NCBI RefSeq assembly: GCF_016894245.1 | Contig: NZ_CP069792.1 | Location: forward strand, 1,922,001-1,986,000 | From: Corynebacterium kroppenstedtii | GTDB taxonomy: Bacteria > Actinomycetota > Actinomycetes > Mycobacteriales > Mycobacteriaceae | Direction: 5' to 3' | DNA: 64,000 nucleotides | Shown here: positions 45,330 through 56,043 of the stretch, in pieces | Numbering within the stretch: position 1 is the first letter of the stretch | Layout of the letters: each line of letters starts with the position of its first letter | The notes under the pieces: model-generated | What the model saw: only the letters and a program-made list of their open reading frames with translations | Told to the model about the DNA's origin: nothing | Databases searched by the model: none | Made by a program: the position numbers and the translations under genes

Positions 45330-45953
45330 GTGATTGATTCATTGCATGGCGAGGTTCTTCATGTCGGTCTTAATCATGTCGTCATCGAATGTGCAGGTGT
45401 CGGCTACCGAGCGACTGCTGCCCCCTCATTGCTGGGGACGCTGCGAAAAGGGGAGGACGCTCGAATCCTGGTCACGATGAACGTTCGCGACGATGGAATT
45501 GAGCTTTATGCTTTTGATTCCGACGAGGCTCGACAGATGTTTGCGATGCTTCGTAAGGTGTCGGGAGTTGGGCCCACATCCGCAATGGCAATCTGCTCCG
45601 TTCACAACCCCGCAGATTTTGCCCGAATAATTACCAATGAGGATGACGATGCACTCAAAGCTGTCAAGGGCATAGGTAAAAGAACAGCGGAGAGGATTAT
45701 CGTCGATTTAAAGTCGAAAGTGGCTGTATTCGATTCTGGAGATTCGGCTAGCGCGCCGTTACCGGGAGTGGATGGGCAGTCAGAAGCCGACACGCAGGAC
45801 GATGTGGTGGGCACGGTTACTCAAGCTCTTGTCGAACTAGGTTTTCCGGAAAAACAGGCCGAAAGGACTGCTCAGTCCGCTGCTACTGATGGGGGATCTG
45901 TGTCAGAAATTCTGAAGCGCGCCTTGCGATCCATGTCATCCGAGAGGAACTAG
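45330..45953 (+). CDS. ruvA: Holliday junction DNA helicase subunit RuvA
   Basis: Binds four-way junctions as a tetramer and loads RuvB. 207 residues from a GTG with AAAAGGGG 5 bases upstream. The OB-fold N-terminus, two helix-hairpin-helix motifs (V-S-G-V-G-P-T and V-K-G-I-G-K-R-T) and, after an acidic linker (about 135-155), the C-terminal RuvB-binding three-helix domain are seen. Confidence 0.96.
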   Translation: MIDSLHGEVLHVGLNHVVIECAGVGYRATAAPSLLGTLRKGEDARILVTMNVRDDGIELYAFDSDEARQMFAMLRKVSGVGPTSAMAICSVHNPADFARIITNEDDDALKAVKGIGKRTAERIIVDLKSKVAVFDSGDSASAPLPGVDGQSEADTQDDVVGTVTQALVELGFPEKQAERTAQSAATDGGSVSEILKRALRSMSSERN

Positions 45954-45956
45954 AGG

Positions 45957-47081
45957 ATGGGAAACATCGAGAAGACTGAGTTCCACATCCCCGATGACAA
46001 AAGTGGCTCCCCGGAGCGGAGCGGGCCGGCACCCACGATGGGGAAAGATGAGGAATTTGCTTCTGGGATTCGTCCTGTCGATCCAACCGAGCAGAGTGAT
46101 GATGCGGATGCCGAATTGTCACTACGTCCGCGTAGCTTGGATGAATTCATTGGGCAGTCCAAGGTTCGTGAACAATTAGCATTGGTTCTATCGGGAGCTA
46201 AAGCACGTCGAGTTGTCCCTGATCACATCCTTTTAGCCGGGCCACCGGGATTGGGTAAGACAACCATGGCAATGATTATTGCCCAAGAAATGGGGACGTC
46301 ATTACGGATGACGTCGGGTCCTGCGCTGGAAAAAACCGGTGATCTCGCTGCCATGCTGTCGAATTTGATGGAGGGGGATGTCCTCTTTATCGACGAAATT
46401 CACCGCATGGCGCGTCCTGCGGAAGAAATGCTGTACATGGCGATGGAAGATTTCCGCATCGACGTCATCGTCGGAAAAGGTCCAGGTGCCACGAGCATAC
46501 CCTTAGATCTACCCCCCTTTACTTTGGTGGGCGCAACCACCCGAGCAGGAATGTTGACGGGGCCACTGCGTGATCGTTTTGGATTCACTGCGCAGATGGA
46601 GTTTTACTCGGCATCGGATCTAACAAAAGTTGTCACGCGTGCAGCACGTCTACTCAATATTGATATTAAGGCCGATGCTGCGAAGGAGATTGCATCGCGG
46701 AGCCGAGGTACACCCCGTATCGCTAACCGCCTGTTGCGACGGGTAAGAGACTATGCGGACGTCCACTCCGGAGGAGTGATCACAGTAGAAGCAGCCAAGG
46801 CTGCGCTTTTAGTTTTCGATGTCGACGAGAGAGGTCTGGATCGACTCGATCGTGCTGTTCTCGATGCGCTCGTCCGGGGCCATGGGGGTGGACCCGTTGG
46901 CGTGTCGACTTTAGCGCTCGCCGTAGGTGAAGAACCCACCACTGTCGAGGAGGTTTGTGAACCATACCTGATTAGGGCTGGGATGATTGCTCGCACACCG
47001 CGCGGTCGTGTTGCCACAGCGGAAGCGTGGAGGCATCAGGGGCTGGAACCACCGGAGGGGACAATCGGTGCCTTTCTCTAA
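45957..47081 (+). CDS. ruvB: Holliday junction branch migration ATPase RuvB
   Basis: AAA+ motor for branch migration. 374 residues, 3 bases after ruvA. The first 55 residues are a polar extension. Walker A G-P-P-G-L-G-K-T (95-102), Walker B F-I-D-E-I-H-R, sensor 1 G-A-T-T-R-A-G, arginine finger in P-L-R-D-R-F-G, and the winged-helix C-terminal domain are intact. Confidence 0.97.
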   Translation: MGNIEKTEFHIPDDKSGSPERSGPAPTMGKDEEFASGIRPVDPTEQSDDADAELSLRPRSLDEFIGQSKVREQLALVLSGAKARRVVPDHILLAGPPGLGKTTMAMIIAQEMGTSLRMTSGPALEKTGDLAAMLSNLMEGDVLFIDEIHRMARPAEEMLYMAMEDFRIDVIVGKGPGATSIPLDLPPFTLVGATTRAGMLTGPLRDRFGFTAQMEFYSASDLTKVVTRAARLLNIDIKADAAKEIASRSRGTPRIANRLLRRVRDYADVHSGGVITVEAAKAALLVFDVDERGLDRLDRAVLDALVRGHGGGPVGVSTLALAVGEEPTTVEEVCEPYLIRAGMIARTPRGRVATAEAWRHQGLEPPEGTIGAFL

Positions 47082-47199
47082 GCGACACCTGGATCATTAG
47101 CGCGTTGTCCAGGAGTAAAACCTCTCGAAAAACTCGCCAGATCGTCCGCCAAGTTAAAAGAATTGACTCAATGTCCCTGCTCTATGCCAAGATGGTGCC

Positions 47200-47658
47200 A
47201 TGAACGGTCTATGGATACTTATCCTCATCCTTTTCTTGGCATTGCCCATCATGCAAATTGTGAGGCAGAACAAGAGCATGAAGCGCATCCAGGAGTTTCG
47301 CTCTCAACTACAGCCTGGGATGGCTGTTGAGACGGCCGGAGGCTTGCATGGGCGAGTCGTTGCGGTGAAAGGTGACGTCCTCGACTTGCAAATTGCGCCT
47401 GGGGTTGTCGTTGAGTGGGCTGTGAAAGGCATTTTGGGACCAGTTGCACGACAAGAGTCGTCAACCGCTACTGAGCCAACGACGAGTGGGACGCAGGGAC
47501 AGACGACTGTCTTAAATGAGGAGGCGACGCCGGATCACGATTCAACTGTGGAGCCGAATGCTAGCGAGGACGCCGTTGCCGACTCCCATCGGCACTCGTC
47601 GGTTCAAAGCAACGGAACTACAGATGTTTCCTCGGATTCGTCGACGACAGATAAGTAA
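47200..47658 (+). CDS. yajC: preprotein translocase accessory subunit YajC
   Basis: Single-span protein of the SecDF-YajC complex. 152 residues: one membrane helix (3-22), then the conserved R-Q-N-K-S-M-K-R and the L-Q-P-G-M-A-V-E-T-A-G-G turn. The last 70 residues are Thr/Ser/Asp/Glu-rich and disordered. No Shine-Dalgarno sequence is obvious; TTGACT at 47163-47168 may be the -35 element. 233 bases before secD. Confidence 0.92.
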   Translation: MNGLWILILILFLALPIMQIVRQNKSMKRIQEFRSQLQPGMAVETAGGLHGRVVAVKGDVLDLQIAPGVVVEWAVKGILGPVARQESSTATEPTTSGTQGQTTVLNEEATPDHDSTVEPNASEDAVADSHRHSSVQSNGTTDVSSDSSTTDK

Positions 47659-47891
47659 AATCACAATCAAAAGTCCCGGCGGTGACTGACCATCGCGCAT
47701 CATAGATACGCAAGCACAGCGCCCCGGCAGCAGACATGACATAACCTTTGGCTCCATGCTGGCTCGAACGCTATACGAGAAACGCCGACCCCAGGGTAAG
47801 ACGATGCAGTGTGAAGTCAAGGGGTAGACTTTCTGAAGTTTGAATAGGCCGACCTGAGCCTAATGTGACCTTCATACGACGGGAGACTCTT

Positions 47892-49838
47892 TTGGCAGCC
47901 CGGAAGAACAGAGCTCGCTCCACAAAATCCCGATGGCCGTATCGTGCCATCGGTATCTTCGTCATTTTCCTCGTAGCGGTGTACCTTCTGGTGTTCCTCA
48001 CGGGGAATAAGAAGCCTGAACCTAAGTTAGGTATTGATCTTCAGGGCGGAACCCGAGTTACTTTGGTGCCCCAAGGTTCCCAACCGTCCAATGATCAGCT
48101 TGAGCAGGCCCGGAAAATTCTAGAGAACCGCGTCAATGGCATGGGCGTGTCTGGTGCAACAGTGCAAACTGACGGGAACACACTCGTCATCACTGTGCCA
48201 GGAGATGATTCCGCTCAAGCTCGGAACCTGGGACAAACATCCCAATTGTTGTTCCGTCCGGTACTTAACCAACAAGCTGCTGCACAAGAAGTTGATCGGG
48301 GCAAGCTAGCAGACACTGTTGTCGATATGGCTAATCGATGGGTAAAAGCAGGCGTGATTTCGCCGGATAATGCCCAGAAGACCCTCGATGAACTGAAGAA
48401 GCAGTTGGAACAACTCAATAACAGCGGTCAAGCCCAGGGGCAGCAGGCATTCGCAATTCCCAGCTCGATGAAGATTACGGCGAAGCCAGAGGCTAAGCCA
48501 GCCAACTCCATCGAAGAAAACAAGCTTCGTGAACAAACATCTGCCATGCTTCTCAAGGATCGGCAATCAGAAGATCCAACCACTTTGCAAGCAGCTGGGT
48601 CCTTGCTGGAGTGTAAGGGATCGGATCCTTTGGCAGGGCAAGATGATCCGTCTAAACCCCTCGTAACCTGTGATGAAGATAAGAACGTTCACCTACTAGA
48701 TGCGGCGCCGGTATTAGTGGGGCAGGAGGATAAGAAAGATCCTCAGCGTCTCACTGGCGAGGAGATCGATACCAATTCTCCGATTAATGGCGGGTATGAT
48801 TCCAACAGCGGGCAGATGGCCATTACGTTCAAGTTCAAGACATCCAATAAAGATAAGGGTGGCGATACGTGGGCCGAAGTAACACAGAAGTATCAGGGCC
48901 AGCAGGTAGCTATCACCCTCGACTCCGAAGTAATTTCTGCTCCGACGATTCAGTCACCGACCCCTGCAGGCTCGACGACCCAGATTACTGGTAAGTTCTC
49001 CGAGGCCGAGGCAAAAGACTTAGCGAATAACCTTAAGTATGGTGCGCTGCCCATCAGCTTTGCTGGTGAGAACGGTGAGAAGGGTGGTACCGCTACGACC
49101 ATTCCCGCCACACTTGGTTTTGCTTCGTTGAAAGCAGGGCTTATCGCAGGAGGTATTGGCTTAATCTTGGTCGCTCTCTATGCGTTGGCGTACTACCGAG
49201 GGCTCGGCATCATCACGATTTTCTCCCTCTTGCTCTCGGCGTTACTCATCTACGGAAGCCTCGTCTTACTCGGACGGTGGGTCGGTTACAGCCTTGACCT
49301 TGCGGGCATCGCCGGCTTGATCATCGGCATTGGTACTACTGCAGACTCCTTCGTGGTCTATTTCGAACGTATTAAAGATGAGATACGCGATGGCCGAACA
49401 TTCAGGTCTGCTGTACCAAAGGCCTGGGAGCGTGCTCGCCGCACTATCCTGTCCGGTAACTTGGTTTCCCTCATCGCAGCTGTCGTGCTGTACATTCTGG
49501 CTGTTGGTGACGTTAAAGGCTTTGCCTTCACACTTGGTTTAACGACGATCTTCGACCTGTTTGTTGTGTTCCTGGTCTCTGCACCGCTGATTATTCTGGC
49601 CTCGCGCAAGCCATTCTTCTCTAAGCCATCTGTGGACGGACTCGGAGCCGTCATGCGCGTTGCGCAGCGCCGTCGCGCTGCTGGCATCAAGCTTCCTTAT
49701 GACGTTGAGCGCGCTGATAACGTCAAAGATGATCAACCTACACGGCGGCACATCAAGCTCGCGGATAGTCTCTCAGAAACAGATGGGTCATCGTGGGGCG
49801 GCTCATCACGCGTCGATACCTCGAAGGAGGAGAAGTAA
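47892..49838 (+). CDS. secD: protein translocase subunit SecD
   Basis: Proton-driven partner of SecYEG that completes protein export. 648 residues from the TTG at 47892, chosen because GGGAG lies 6 bases upstream; an in-frame GTG at 47865 has no such signal. Helix 1 (about 18-37), the L-G-I-D-L-Q-G-G-T-R motif, a long extracytoplasmic P1 region with a ~150-residue insert rich in Gln, Asp and Lys, then five helices from about 430 (with D-S-F-V-V-Y-F-E-R-I-K-D-E) complete the fold. The stop overlaps secF (TAATG). Confidence 0.95.
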   Translation: MAARKNRARSTKSRWPYRAIGIFVIFLVAVYLLVFLTGNKKPEPKLGIDLQGGTRVTLVPQGSQPSNDQLEQARKILENRVNGMGVSGATVQTDGNTLVITVPGDDSAQARNLGQTSQLLFRPVLNQQAAAQEVDRGKLADTVVDMANRWVKAGVISPDNAQKTLDELKKQLEQLNNSGQAQGQQAFAIPSSMKITAKPEAKPANSIEENKLREQTSAMLLKDRQSEDPTTLQAAGSLLECKGSDPLAGQDDPSKPLVTCDEDKNVHLLDAAPVLVGQEDKKDPQRLTGEEIDTNSPINGGYDSNSGQMAITFKFKTSNKDKGGDTWAEVTQKYQGQQVAITLDSEVISAPTIQSPTPAGSTTQITGKFSEAEAKDLANNLKYGALPISFAGENGEKGGTATTIPATLGFASLKAGLIAGGIGLILVALYALAYYRGLGIITIFSLLLSALLIYGSLVLLGRWVGYSLDLAGIAGLIIGIGTTADSFVVYFERIKDEIRDGRTFRSAVPKAWERARRTILSGNLVSLIAAVVLYILAVGDVKGFAFTLGLTTIFDLFVVFLVSAPLIILASRKPFFSKPSVDGLGAVMRVAQRRRAAGIKLPYDVERADNVKDDQPTRRHIKLADSLSETDGSSWGGSSRVDTSKEEK

Positions 49839-51079
49839 TGAGTAAGAGGCCCTTCTTCGAACGTATCTACACCGGTGAAGGCGGAATTGAGTTCGTATCT
49901 CAGCGCCGTCGCTGGTACGGCATTTACGCCATAATTTTGGCGATTTGCCTTGTATCCATTATCTTCCGTGGCTTTACACTGGGCATCGACTTTGAGGGCG
50001 GTACCAAGATAACGATGCCTGCCGGTGACGTGTCTAAGACCGAAGTCGCCGACACCTTCCACGAGGCCACCGGGGTTGAAGCCCAGCAGGTCCAAATTAT
50101 TGGCTCTGGTGATGCTCGTAATGTGGAAATCGAGTCAAAGCATCTGAATGATGACGAGATTTCCGAAGCGCGGGAAGCCTTATTCTCGAAATACCACCCG
50201 AAAGACGCCTCGGGTAAAGAAACTCCAGACTCTATTGGTGATTCGACCGTGAGTAACTCGTGGGGATCGACGATTACCCACCGTATGGTCCTAGCGCTGG
50301 TCGTCTTCCTTGCGCTAATTTTCCTTTACATCACGGTTCGTTTTGAACGCGATATGGCTATTGCAGCTATATCAGCACTTGCTGTGGACGCAATTGTGGT
50401 CTCTGGGCTGTATTCAATCATTGGCTTCGAGGTATCACCAGCGTCGATCATCGGTTTGCTGACAGTCCTGTCCTACTCGCTTTATGACACCGTGGTCGTG
50501 TTCGACAAAGTCCACGAGAACACCGCGGGTTTGACGAAAACGACCACGTCGACCTATGCCGAGCAAGCTAACCTCGCCGTGAATCAGACAATGATGCGTT
50601 CCATTTCGACGTCATTATTCTCGATCCTGCCGATTGGCGCATTGATGGTGGTCGCGGTCTGGTTGCTCGGCGTGGGTACGCTAAAAGACCTCTCACTCGT
50701 ACAGCTCCTTGGTGTCATCGAAGGAACGTTCTCCTCAATCTTCTTAGCGACACCAATTTTGGTTTCGCTCAAGTCGCGCCAAAAGAAGTATTCCGAGCAC
50801 ACTAAACGTGTCGAAGAATCTCGTAGAGCTGAGCCATCGAACCAACAGGTTGAACGGGTTGCCGTAGCTAGTGGTGGATCAGAGTTGGGTACTAGCCAAG
50901 GTGCTGATTCTGAGCCATCGGCACGCTCCTCGTCACGTAGGGGGGGATCATCACGTATCTCTCACCACTCTGATCGAGAGTCCGAAACGGGCAGATTCCG
51001 CAGCCGTGAAGGCGGCGGTGCGTCGTGGCGTCCCGACGAGAGCCGACGCCGTACCAATCCACCTCTTAATGAGAGCTAA
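49838..51079 (+). CDS. secF: protein translocase subunit SecF
   Basis: 413 residues from the ATG at 49838, sharing bases with the secD stop and with GGAGG 7 bases upstream. Six membrane helices; G-I-D-F-E-G-G-T-K-I after helix 1 and Y-S-L-Y-D-T-V-V-V-F-D-K-V-H-E-N in the core are typical. The last ~110 residues form an Arg/Ser/Glu-rich cytoplasmic tail absent from short SecF proteins; similar tails occur in actinobacteria. Confidence 0.95.
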   Translation: MSKRPFFERIYTGEGGIEFVSQRRRWYGIYAIILAICLVSIIFRGFTLGIDFEGGTKITMPAGDVSKTEVADTFHEATGVEAQQVQIIGSGDARNVEIESKHLNDDEISEAREALFSKYHPKDASGKETPDSIGDSTVSNSWGSTITHRMVLALVVFLALIFLYITVRFERDMAIAAISALAVDAIVVSGLYSIIGFEVSPASIIGLLTVLSYSLYDTVVVFDKVHENTAGLTKTTTSTYAEQANLAVNQTMMRSISTSLFSILPIGALMVVAVWLLGVGTLKDLSLVQLLGVIEGTFSSIFLATPILVSLKSRQKKYSEHTKRVEESRRAEPSNQQVERVAVASGGSELGTSQGADSEPSARSSSRRGGSSRISHHSDRESETGRFRSREGGGASWRPDESRRRTNPPLNES

Positions 51080-51199
51080 AAGCTAAGTCGACAACCCATG
51101 CGTGTCCTCTCGAATAAAAGGTTACGTATCGTGTTGCCTGACGCAGCGTTCCGCATGGCGCGTTCTTAGCCGATCGGGTAGTTAGATTTCTCGCCGTAC

Positions 51200-51234
51200 A
51201 GTGCCCTTGCTCATTACTCCGATGCAAGGGCGCT
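51200..51234 (+). terminator. terminator after secF
   Basis: AGTGCCCTTGC (51200-51210) pairs with GCAAGGGCGCT (51224-51234), leaving one mismatch, followed by AAACTTTTCTT. It separates secDF from the binding-lipoprotein gene. Confidence 0.8.
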
Positions 51235-51288
51235 AAACTTTTCTTAACAGCACATCCTGTGTTCTTATGAATACAGCGTTAGTGTGCT

Positions 51289-53223
51289 TTGTACGTCCAT
51301 TTTCTGACACGATCGGCTCCACCCGTGTTACAGCGATTTAAGAAGTCACGTCCCCAGTTCCCGTCAGCAACGTCCTCATTACCACGTTCCCGACGTGCTA
51401 GTCTCCGCGAGATTGTGACGGCAATTTCGGCAGCTTTATTAGTCACAGGTTTAGCCGCTTGCGATACGAATGAACATGCAGGCGATGACGACGCACACAC
51501 AGGGTTTGCCTACGTAAGTGGTAGCACCCTCACCACTGTTAACGGTGCTAGTGCCCAAGGACAGGCATCCGATGCAGCGCGATTATCAGTTCGTTTATAT
51601 CCTGGCGCTTTCATTGATGGGCCCAACGGTCAGGCGTTCGTCAATAATGATCTTTTTACGTCAGTCCAGGCCCCCGATGAGAACCGAAGTGTTGAGTACG
51701 TCATTAACCCCCGGGCCCAGTATTCGGATGGCAAACCGGTTACGTGTGATGACTTTTACTTGGCATGGTTTGCTCAACATAAGAAAGAATATTTTGATTC
51801 TGATAATCCTCTTCTGGAACAGGTTGAATCAGTCACATGCAGGCATAATGAGAAAAAATTTCGCATAGAGTTTGCCCGCGGGTACGGGTCCCGATACCAG
51901 AATCTTTTCCCGGCCGGGTCAGTGATGCCCTCTCACATTATTGCGTCTCACGCTGGAGTTGAAGATTTAACTGATGCGCTGGGATCTGCGGACTACCAAA
52001 TGGTAAAAAAATTGGGCGATTTGTGGAGAAAGAACTTTCTCCTGAAGGAAGAGAATCTTAAGAATATTGTGTCCACCGGGCCATACTCGGTTAAGTCGGT
52101 TACCGATAACGATCCGATTACCCATACGCGGTCAGTGACACTCCACAAGAATCCCCACTGGTGGGGAGACCCGGCAAAAATCGATGATATCGTGGTCTAT
52201 CCTCGCTCAGCGTCTCTGAGCGACCTTGCGCACCACAAATCACTCAAGGTTGTCGATAGTGATCGAGCTCTTCCTTCCGAGTTCCGTTTATCGCAGGGCG
52301 AAGGGTCCTCAGAATCATCTGAGCCACTACCATCCAAACCTGAATCGTCTGAGGCAGGGTTCTCGCAGACATCGTCATCGTCTGAGACGTCCTCGTCAGC
52401 GACGCCAACCTCACCCACCTCAAACGCCCCGAGCGAATCGCAGTCTTCGTCGGAAGCAGGAAAACCAGCCACGAACGATAATGAGGGATTTCCCGCATTC
52501 TCAGTTCCGCATGGTGGTGGTTCCTCGGCCTCCGCATCACGCTTGACAGTGGAATCAGAGAAATACGGTGTAATGACAATGCTCTCACGCCGGATTGACT
52601 CGCTCATTCCTGCTGACCACGGGGTCATGGCAAGTAAACGTATACGCCGAGCGCTATCGCAGTGTGTTGACCGGGTAGCTGTGGCCGAAGCATCGTCAGC
52701 CCATTCATCAATGAAGGCTCCAGCCTACGGGCTTCGTTTGACGCCGCCGACGAGTTCGTCCTTCGATGCAGTCAGTGATATCGCATTACAGCATGGAAAT
52801 CACGACACTGCTGCTGCCCGCAAAGCAGCGAAGGGATCCACAGTCCGTTTATCGTACGACCGTACGAATGATCGGTATGTCGCCATGGCAGATGCCATCC
52901 GTGAGTCCTGTCACGATAGCGGAATTACCGTCGATGATGTGTCCACAGACCATGCTGATAGCACTGCTCTGACGGACAGGGCTGACGTTGTTCTTCAAGC
53001 GGTTGACCCCACAACGTACTTTTCAACCTCGACGTTCGTCGGTGGAACCATCGATGAACGTCGGCAAGCGGAAGAGGAATTATGGGATAGCATGTCGACG
53101 ATCCCATTGTCTGCTGAACCCCGCGCCGTGGTTGTGCATAACGCAGTGAGTAATCTAGTGCCTAGCACCTCGAATGTTGGGGTCGGCTGGAACATGGATC
53201 GATGGAAGAAAGATCAGAATTAG
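51289..53223 (+). CDS. peptide-type ABC transporter substrate-binding lipoprotein
   Basis: Family 5 solute-binding lipoprotein (DppA/OppA type), 644 residues from TTG 51289; GTG 51325 is a plausible later start. Signal peptide with R-S-R-R and lipobox L-A-A-C (Cys58). The early S-D-G-K-P-V-T-C-D-D-F and S-T-G-P-Y segments are typical of the family. A Ser/Pro/Glu/Thr-rich insertion (about 335-415) splits the two lobes. No permease or ATPase gene is nearby, so it is an orphan. The position between secF and apt is conserved (Rv2585c, a lipoprotein of this type). Ligand unknown. Confidence 0.83.
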   Translation: MYVHFLTRSAPPVLQRFKKSRPQFPSATSSLPRSRRASLREIVTAISAALLVTGLAACDTNEHAGDDDAHTGFAYVSGSTLTTVNGASAQGQASDAARLSVRLYPGAFIDGPNGQAFVNNDLFTSVQAPDENRSVEYVINPRAQYSDGKPVTCDDFYLAWFAQHKKEYFDSDNPLLEQVESVTCRHNEKKFRIEFARGYGSRYQNLFPAGSVMPSHIIASHAGVEDLTDALGSADYQMVKKLGDLWRKNFLLKEENLKNIVSTGPYSVKSVTDNDPITHTRSVTLHKNPHWWGDPAKIDDIVVYPRSASLSDLAHHKSLKVVDSDRALPSEFRLSQGEGSSESSEPLPSKPESSEAGFSQTSSSSETSSSATPTSPTSNAPSESQSSSEAGKPATNDNEGFPAFSVPHGGGSSASASRLTVESEKYGVMTMLSRRIDSLIPADHGVMASKRIRRALSQCVDRVAVAEASSAHSSMKAPAYGLRLTPPTSSSFDAVSDIALQHGNHDTAAARKAAKGSTVRLSYDRTNDRYVAMADAIRESCHDSGITVDDVSTDHADSTALTDRADVVLQAVDPTTYFSTSTFVGGTIDERRQAEEELWDSMSTIPLSAEPRAVVVHNAVSNLVPSTSNVGVGWNMDRWKKDQN

Positions 53224-53775
53224 ATGACCGACAGTGAGTATTCATCCGCAGCCGATGCAGTGGCAACCTTAGTTCGCCGCGTGCCCGGTTTTCCGTCTGA
53301 AGGTGTGGTTTTTGAAGACCTCACTCCGGTGTTGGCAGATGCGGGCGCGTTTCGTTTAATCGTTGACGAATTAGCCGAGGCTGCTCGGAGCTATAACGCA
53401 GACATCATCGGCGGGCTGGACGCTCGTGGATTCCTTTTGGGTTCTGCTGTGGCCTATCAACTGGGGCTGGGAATCTTAGCAGTGCGCAAGGAAGGTAAGC
53501 TTCCGCCACCGGTTTTTCATCGAGGCTATGACTTGGAATATGGTCATGCGGCCCTGGAAATTCCTCGAGAAGGCCTGAATATTCAGGGAAAGAACATTGT
53601 TCTTATCGACGACGTTCTTGCCACAGGCGGTACACTGTGCGCTTCCCGGGCCCTTCTGGAGGAAGCGGGGGCGAATGTCGCTGGATTGGCCGTCATTCTC
53701 GAAGTTGAAGCGTTGGAAGGCCGGAAGCGTCTAGCTGACCTTCCTCTGACGGTGGTGGGGGAGCGTAGTGAGTGA
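53224..53775 (+). CDS. apt: adenine phosphoribosyltransferase
   Basis: Salvages adenine to AMP with PRPP. 183 residues; the ATG follows the previous stop without a gap. The PRPP-binding motif [12 protein letters not shown] (about 121-132) and the hood segment R-K-E-G-K-L-P (about 88-94) are intact. The rel start overlaps its end by 8 bases. Confidence 0.96.
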   Translation: MTDSEYSSAADAVATLVRRVPGFPSEGVVFEDLTPVLADAGAFRLIVDELAEAARSYNADIIGGLDARGFLLGSAVAYQLGLGILAVRKEGKLPPPVFHRGYDLEYGHAALEIPREGLNIQGKNIVLIDDVLATGGTLCASRALLEEAGANVAGLAVILEVEALEGRKRLADLPLTVVGERSE

Positions 53776-56038
53776 TCGGTCGCCCTCTCGGGTTGGTTCG
53801 GTGAGTGCACGTCTGGCTCGAAGTCTGACGGGTCAGAATCGTGCAAAATATAATCCGGTTTTGGAACCGATGCTGACGATTCATCGCAAGGTTCACCCGA
53901 AAGCGGATGTTGTTCTCATCAACCGTGCCTATGAGACTGCCGCGCAATTACATGACGGTGTATTTCGTAAGTCTGGCGAACCGTACATCACTCACCCTCT
54001 TGCCGTAGCGACGATTTGTGCTGAGATCGGCATGGATACCACCACGATTGTTGCAGCCCTGCTGCACGACACGGTGGAAGACACTGATTACACACTTGAA
54101 GAACTCGAGCACGACTTCGGTCCTGAAGTGGCTCACCTGGTGGATGGAGTCACCAAGCTGGACAAGGTGGCCTTGGGTTCAGCAGCTGAAGCCGAGACCA
54201 TCAGGAAAATGATTGTCGCAATGGCTGACGATCCTGGCGTGCTGGTCATTAAAGTTGCTGATCGCCTGCATAATATGCGGACGATGCGTTTCCTCCCGCC
54301 GGAAAAGCAGGCAAGGAAAGCTCGGCAGACCTTGGAGGTCATTGCTCCGCTGGCTCATCGGTTGGGAATGGCGACGGTGAAGTGGGAGTTAGAAGACCTC
54401 TCCTTCGCTATTTTGTACCCCAAGAAGTACCAAGAAATCGTCCGATTGGTGGCCGATCGGGCACCGAAGCGTGACGAATATATCGCCCGAGTATCTAAAG
54501 AGCTACAAGCACGGCTCAAGGACTACCACATCAGTACAGAGGTAGTGGGGCGACCAAAACACTACTGGTCGATCTACCAAAAGATGATCGTTCGTGGCCG
54601 AGACTTTGACGAAATTTTCGACCTCGTCGGACTCCGTGTTCTCGTCGATTCCGTGCAGGAATGCTACGCCGCCCTGGGTGCTGTACATACGCTGTACCAG
54701 CCGATGCCCGGAAGGTTCAAAGATTATATTTCTACGCCACGCTATGGAGTTTATGAATCGCTCCACACGACGGTGATCGGGCCGGATAATAAACCTCTCG
54801 AGATCCAAATCCGGACTCATGAAATGCACTACAACGCTGAGTTCGGCATTGCGGCGCATTGGCGATACAAGGAGACCAAGGGGCACAACAAAGGTTCCGC
54901 AAAAGAACTGGACCAGATGGCATGGATGCGTCAGCTTCTCGACTGGCAACGGGAGTCTGCTGACCCCAACGAATTCATGGAGAATCTGCGGTTTGATCTT
55001 TCCTCAAACCAGATCTTCGTGTTTACCCCGAAAGGGGACGCGATCACTCTGCCATCGGGATCAACACCCATCGACTTCGCCTACGCAGTCCATACTGAGG
55101 TGGGGCACCGGTGTATCGGCGCGAAGGTGAACGGCAAGCTTCTTGCTCTCGAGTCGGAACTCCACACGGGAGACCGGGTCGAAGTTTTCACGTCGAAAGA
55201 TCCGGACGCCGGCCCTTCGAAGGACTGGGAATCATTCGTTGTGTCGCCGCGTGCGAAGTCGAAGATTCGTCAGTGGTTCGCGAAGGAACGTCGAGAAGTT
55301 GCTTTGGAGGCGGGCCGGGATGCCCTCGCCGCCGAAATCCAGCGGGGCGGGCTGCCTATGCATCGGCTCTTTACTCCCGAATCCATGCAAACTATTGCTG
55401 GCCAACTAAGGTTTAACTCCGTCGACCAGTTGTACACCGCTATTGGTAATAACAACATCACGGCTGGTCGCGTCGTCAACCTGCTGATGGAGCAGTTTGG
55501 GGGACAAGAGGAGGCGGAAGATGCACTTGCAGCTCGCACTCCTTTGTCTCAGCTCAGGTCCAAGAAGAATTCTCGTGCCGATTCGGCGGGGGTTCTTGTT
55601 GAAGGTGACGCTGATTACATGGCGAAGCTGGCCAAGTGCTGTACCCCCGTCCCCGGCGACGACATTTTCGGATTCGTGACCCGAGGTGGTGGAGTGAGTG
55701 TCCACCGCACGGACTGCACTAATGCCCCGAAGCTGAAAGAAGAGCCTGAACGCCTGATTGCCGTGTCGTGGGCAGCAGAACGCAGTGGAGCTGTCTTTAC
55801 AGTGACATTGCAAATCGAAGGACTTGACCGTCAGGGGTTGTTATCTGACGTCACTCGGGCCGTATCAGAACAGAAAGTCGCTATCTTAGCGACGAATTCT
55901 CATACGGCTGAAGATCGTGTCGCGGTTGTTCGTTTCACCTTCGAGGTTTCCGACGTCAAACAGCTTGGCTACTTGATGACCCAGCTGAGAAATATTGAAG
56001 GCGTCTTCGACGTCTTCCGGGTCACGTCGGGCGGTTAG
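53768..56038 (+). CDS. rel: bifunctional (p)ppGpp synthetase/hydrolase Rel
   Basis: Makes and degrades (p)ppGpp in the stringent response. 756 residues from a GTG. HD hydrolase domain with His100-Asp101 (H-D-T-V-E-D); synthetase domain with G-R-F-K-D (RFKD, 316-319, the RxKD form of bifunctional enzymes) and [12 protein letters not shown] domain (about 415-475); a C-C-containing zinc-type region (K-C-C-T-P-V-P-G-D); C-terminal ACT domain (about 680-756). Both activities should be functional. It ends 5 bases from the convergent glycosylase gene. Confidence 0.97.
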   Translation: MSDRSPSRVGSVSARLARSLTGQNRAKYNPVLEPMLTIHRKVHPKADVVLINRAYETAAQLHDGVFRKSGEPYITHPLAVATICAEIGMDTTTIVAALLHDTVEDTDYTLEELEHDFGPEVAHLVDGVTKLDKVALGSAAEAETIRKMIVAMADDPGVLVIKVADRLHNMRTMRFLPPEKQARKARQTLEVIAPLAHRLGMATVKWELEDLSFAILYPKKYQEIVRLVADRAPKRDEYIARVSKELQARLKDYHISTEVVGRPKHYWSIYQKMIVRGRDFDEIFDLVGLRVLVDSVQECYAALGAVHTLYQPMPGRFKDYISTPRYGVYESLHTTVIGPDNKPLEIQIRTHEMHYNAEFGIAAHWRYKETKGHNKGSAKELDQMAWMRQLLDWQRESADPNEFMENLRFDLSSNQIFVFTPKGDAITLPSGSTPIDFAYAVHTEVGHRCIGAKVNGKLLALESELHTGDRVEVFTSKDPDAGPSKDWESFVVSPRAKSKIRQWFAKERREVALEAGRDALAAEIQRGGLPMHRLFTPESMQTIAGQLRFNSVDQLYTAIGNNNITAGRVVNLLMEQFGGQEEAEDALAARTPLSQLRSKKNSRADSAGVLVEGDADYMAKLAKCCTPVPGDDIFGFVTRGGGVSVHRTDCTNAPKLKEEPERLIAVSWAAERSGAVFTVTLQIEGLDRQGLLSDVTRAVSEQKVAILATNSHTAEDRVAVVRFTFEVSDVKQLGYLMTQLRNIEGVFDVFRVTSGG

Positions 56039-56043
56039 TGGCG

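Noticed and set aside
52197..52628. 143-codon minus-strand acidic frame inside the binding-lipoprotein gene
   Set aside because: It is the complement of the Ser-rich coding stretch and has no independent start signal.
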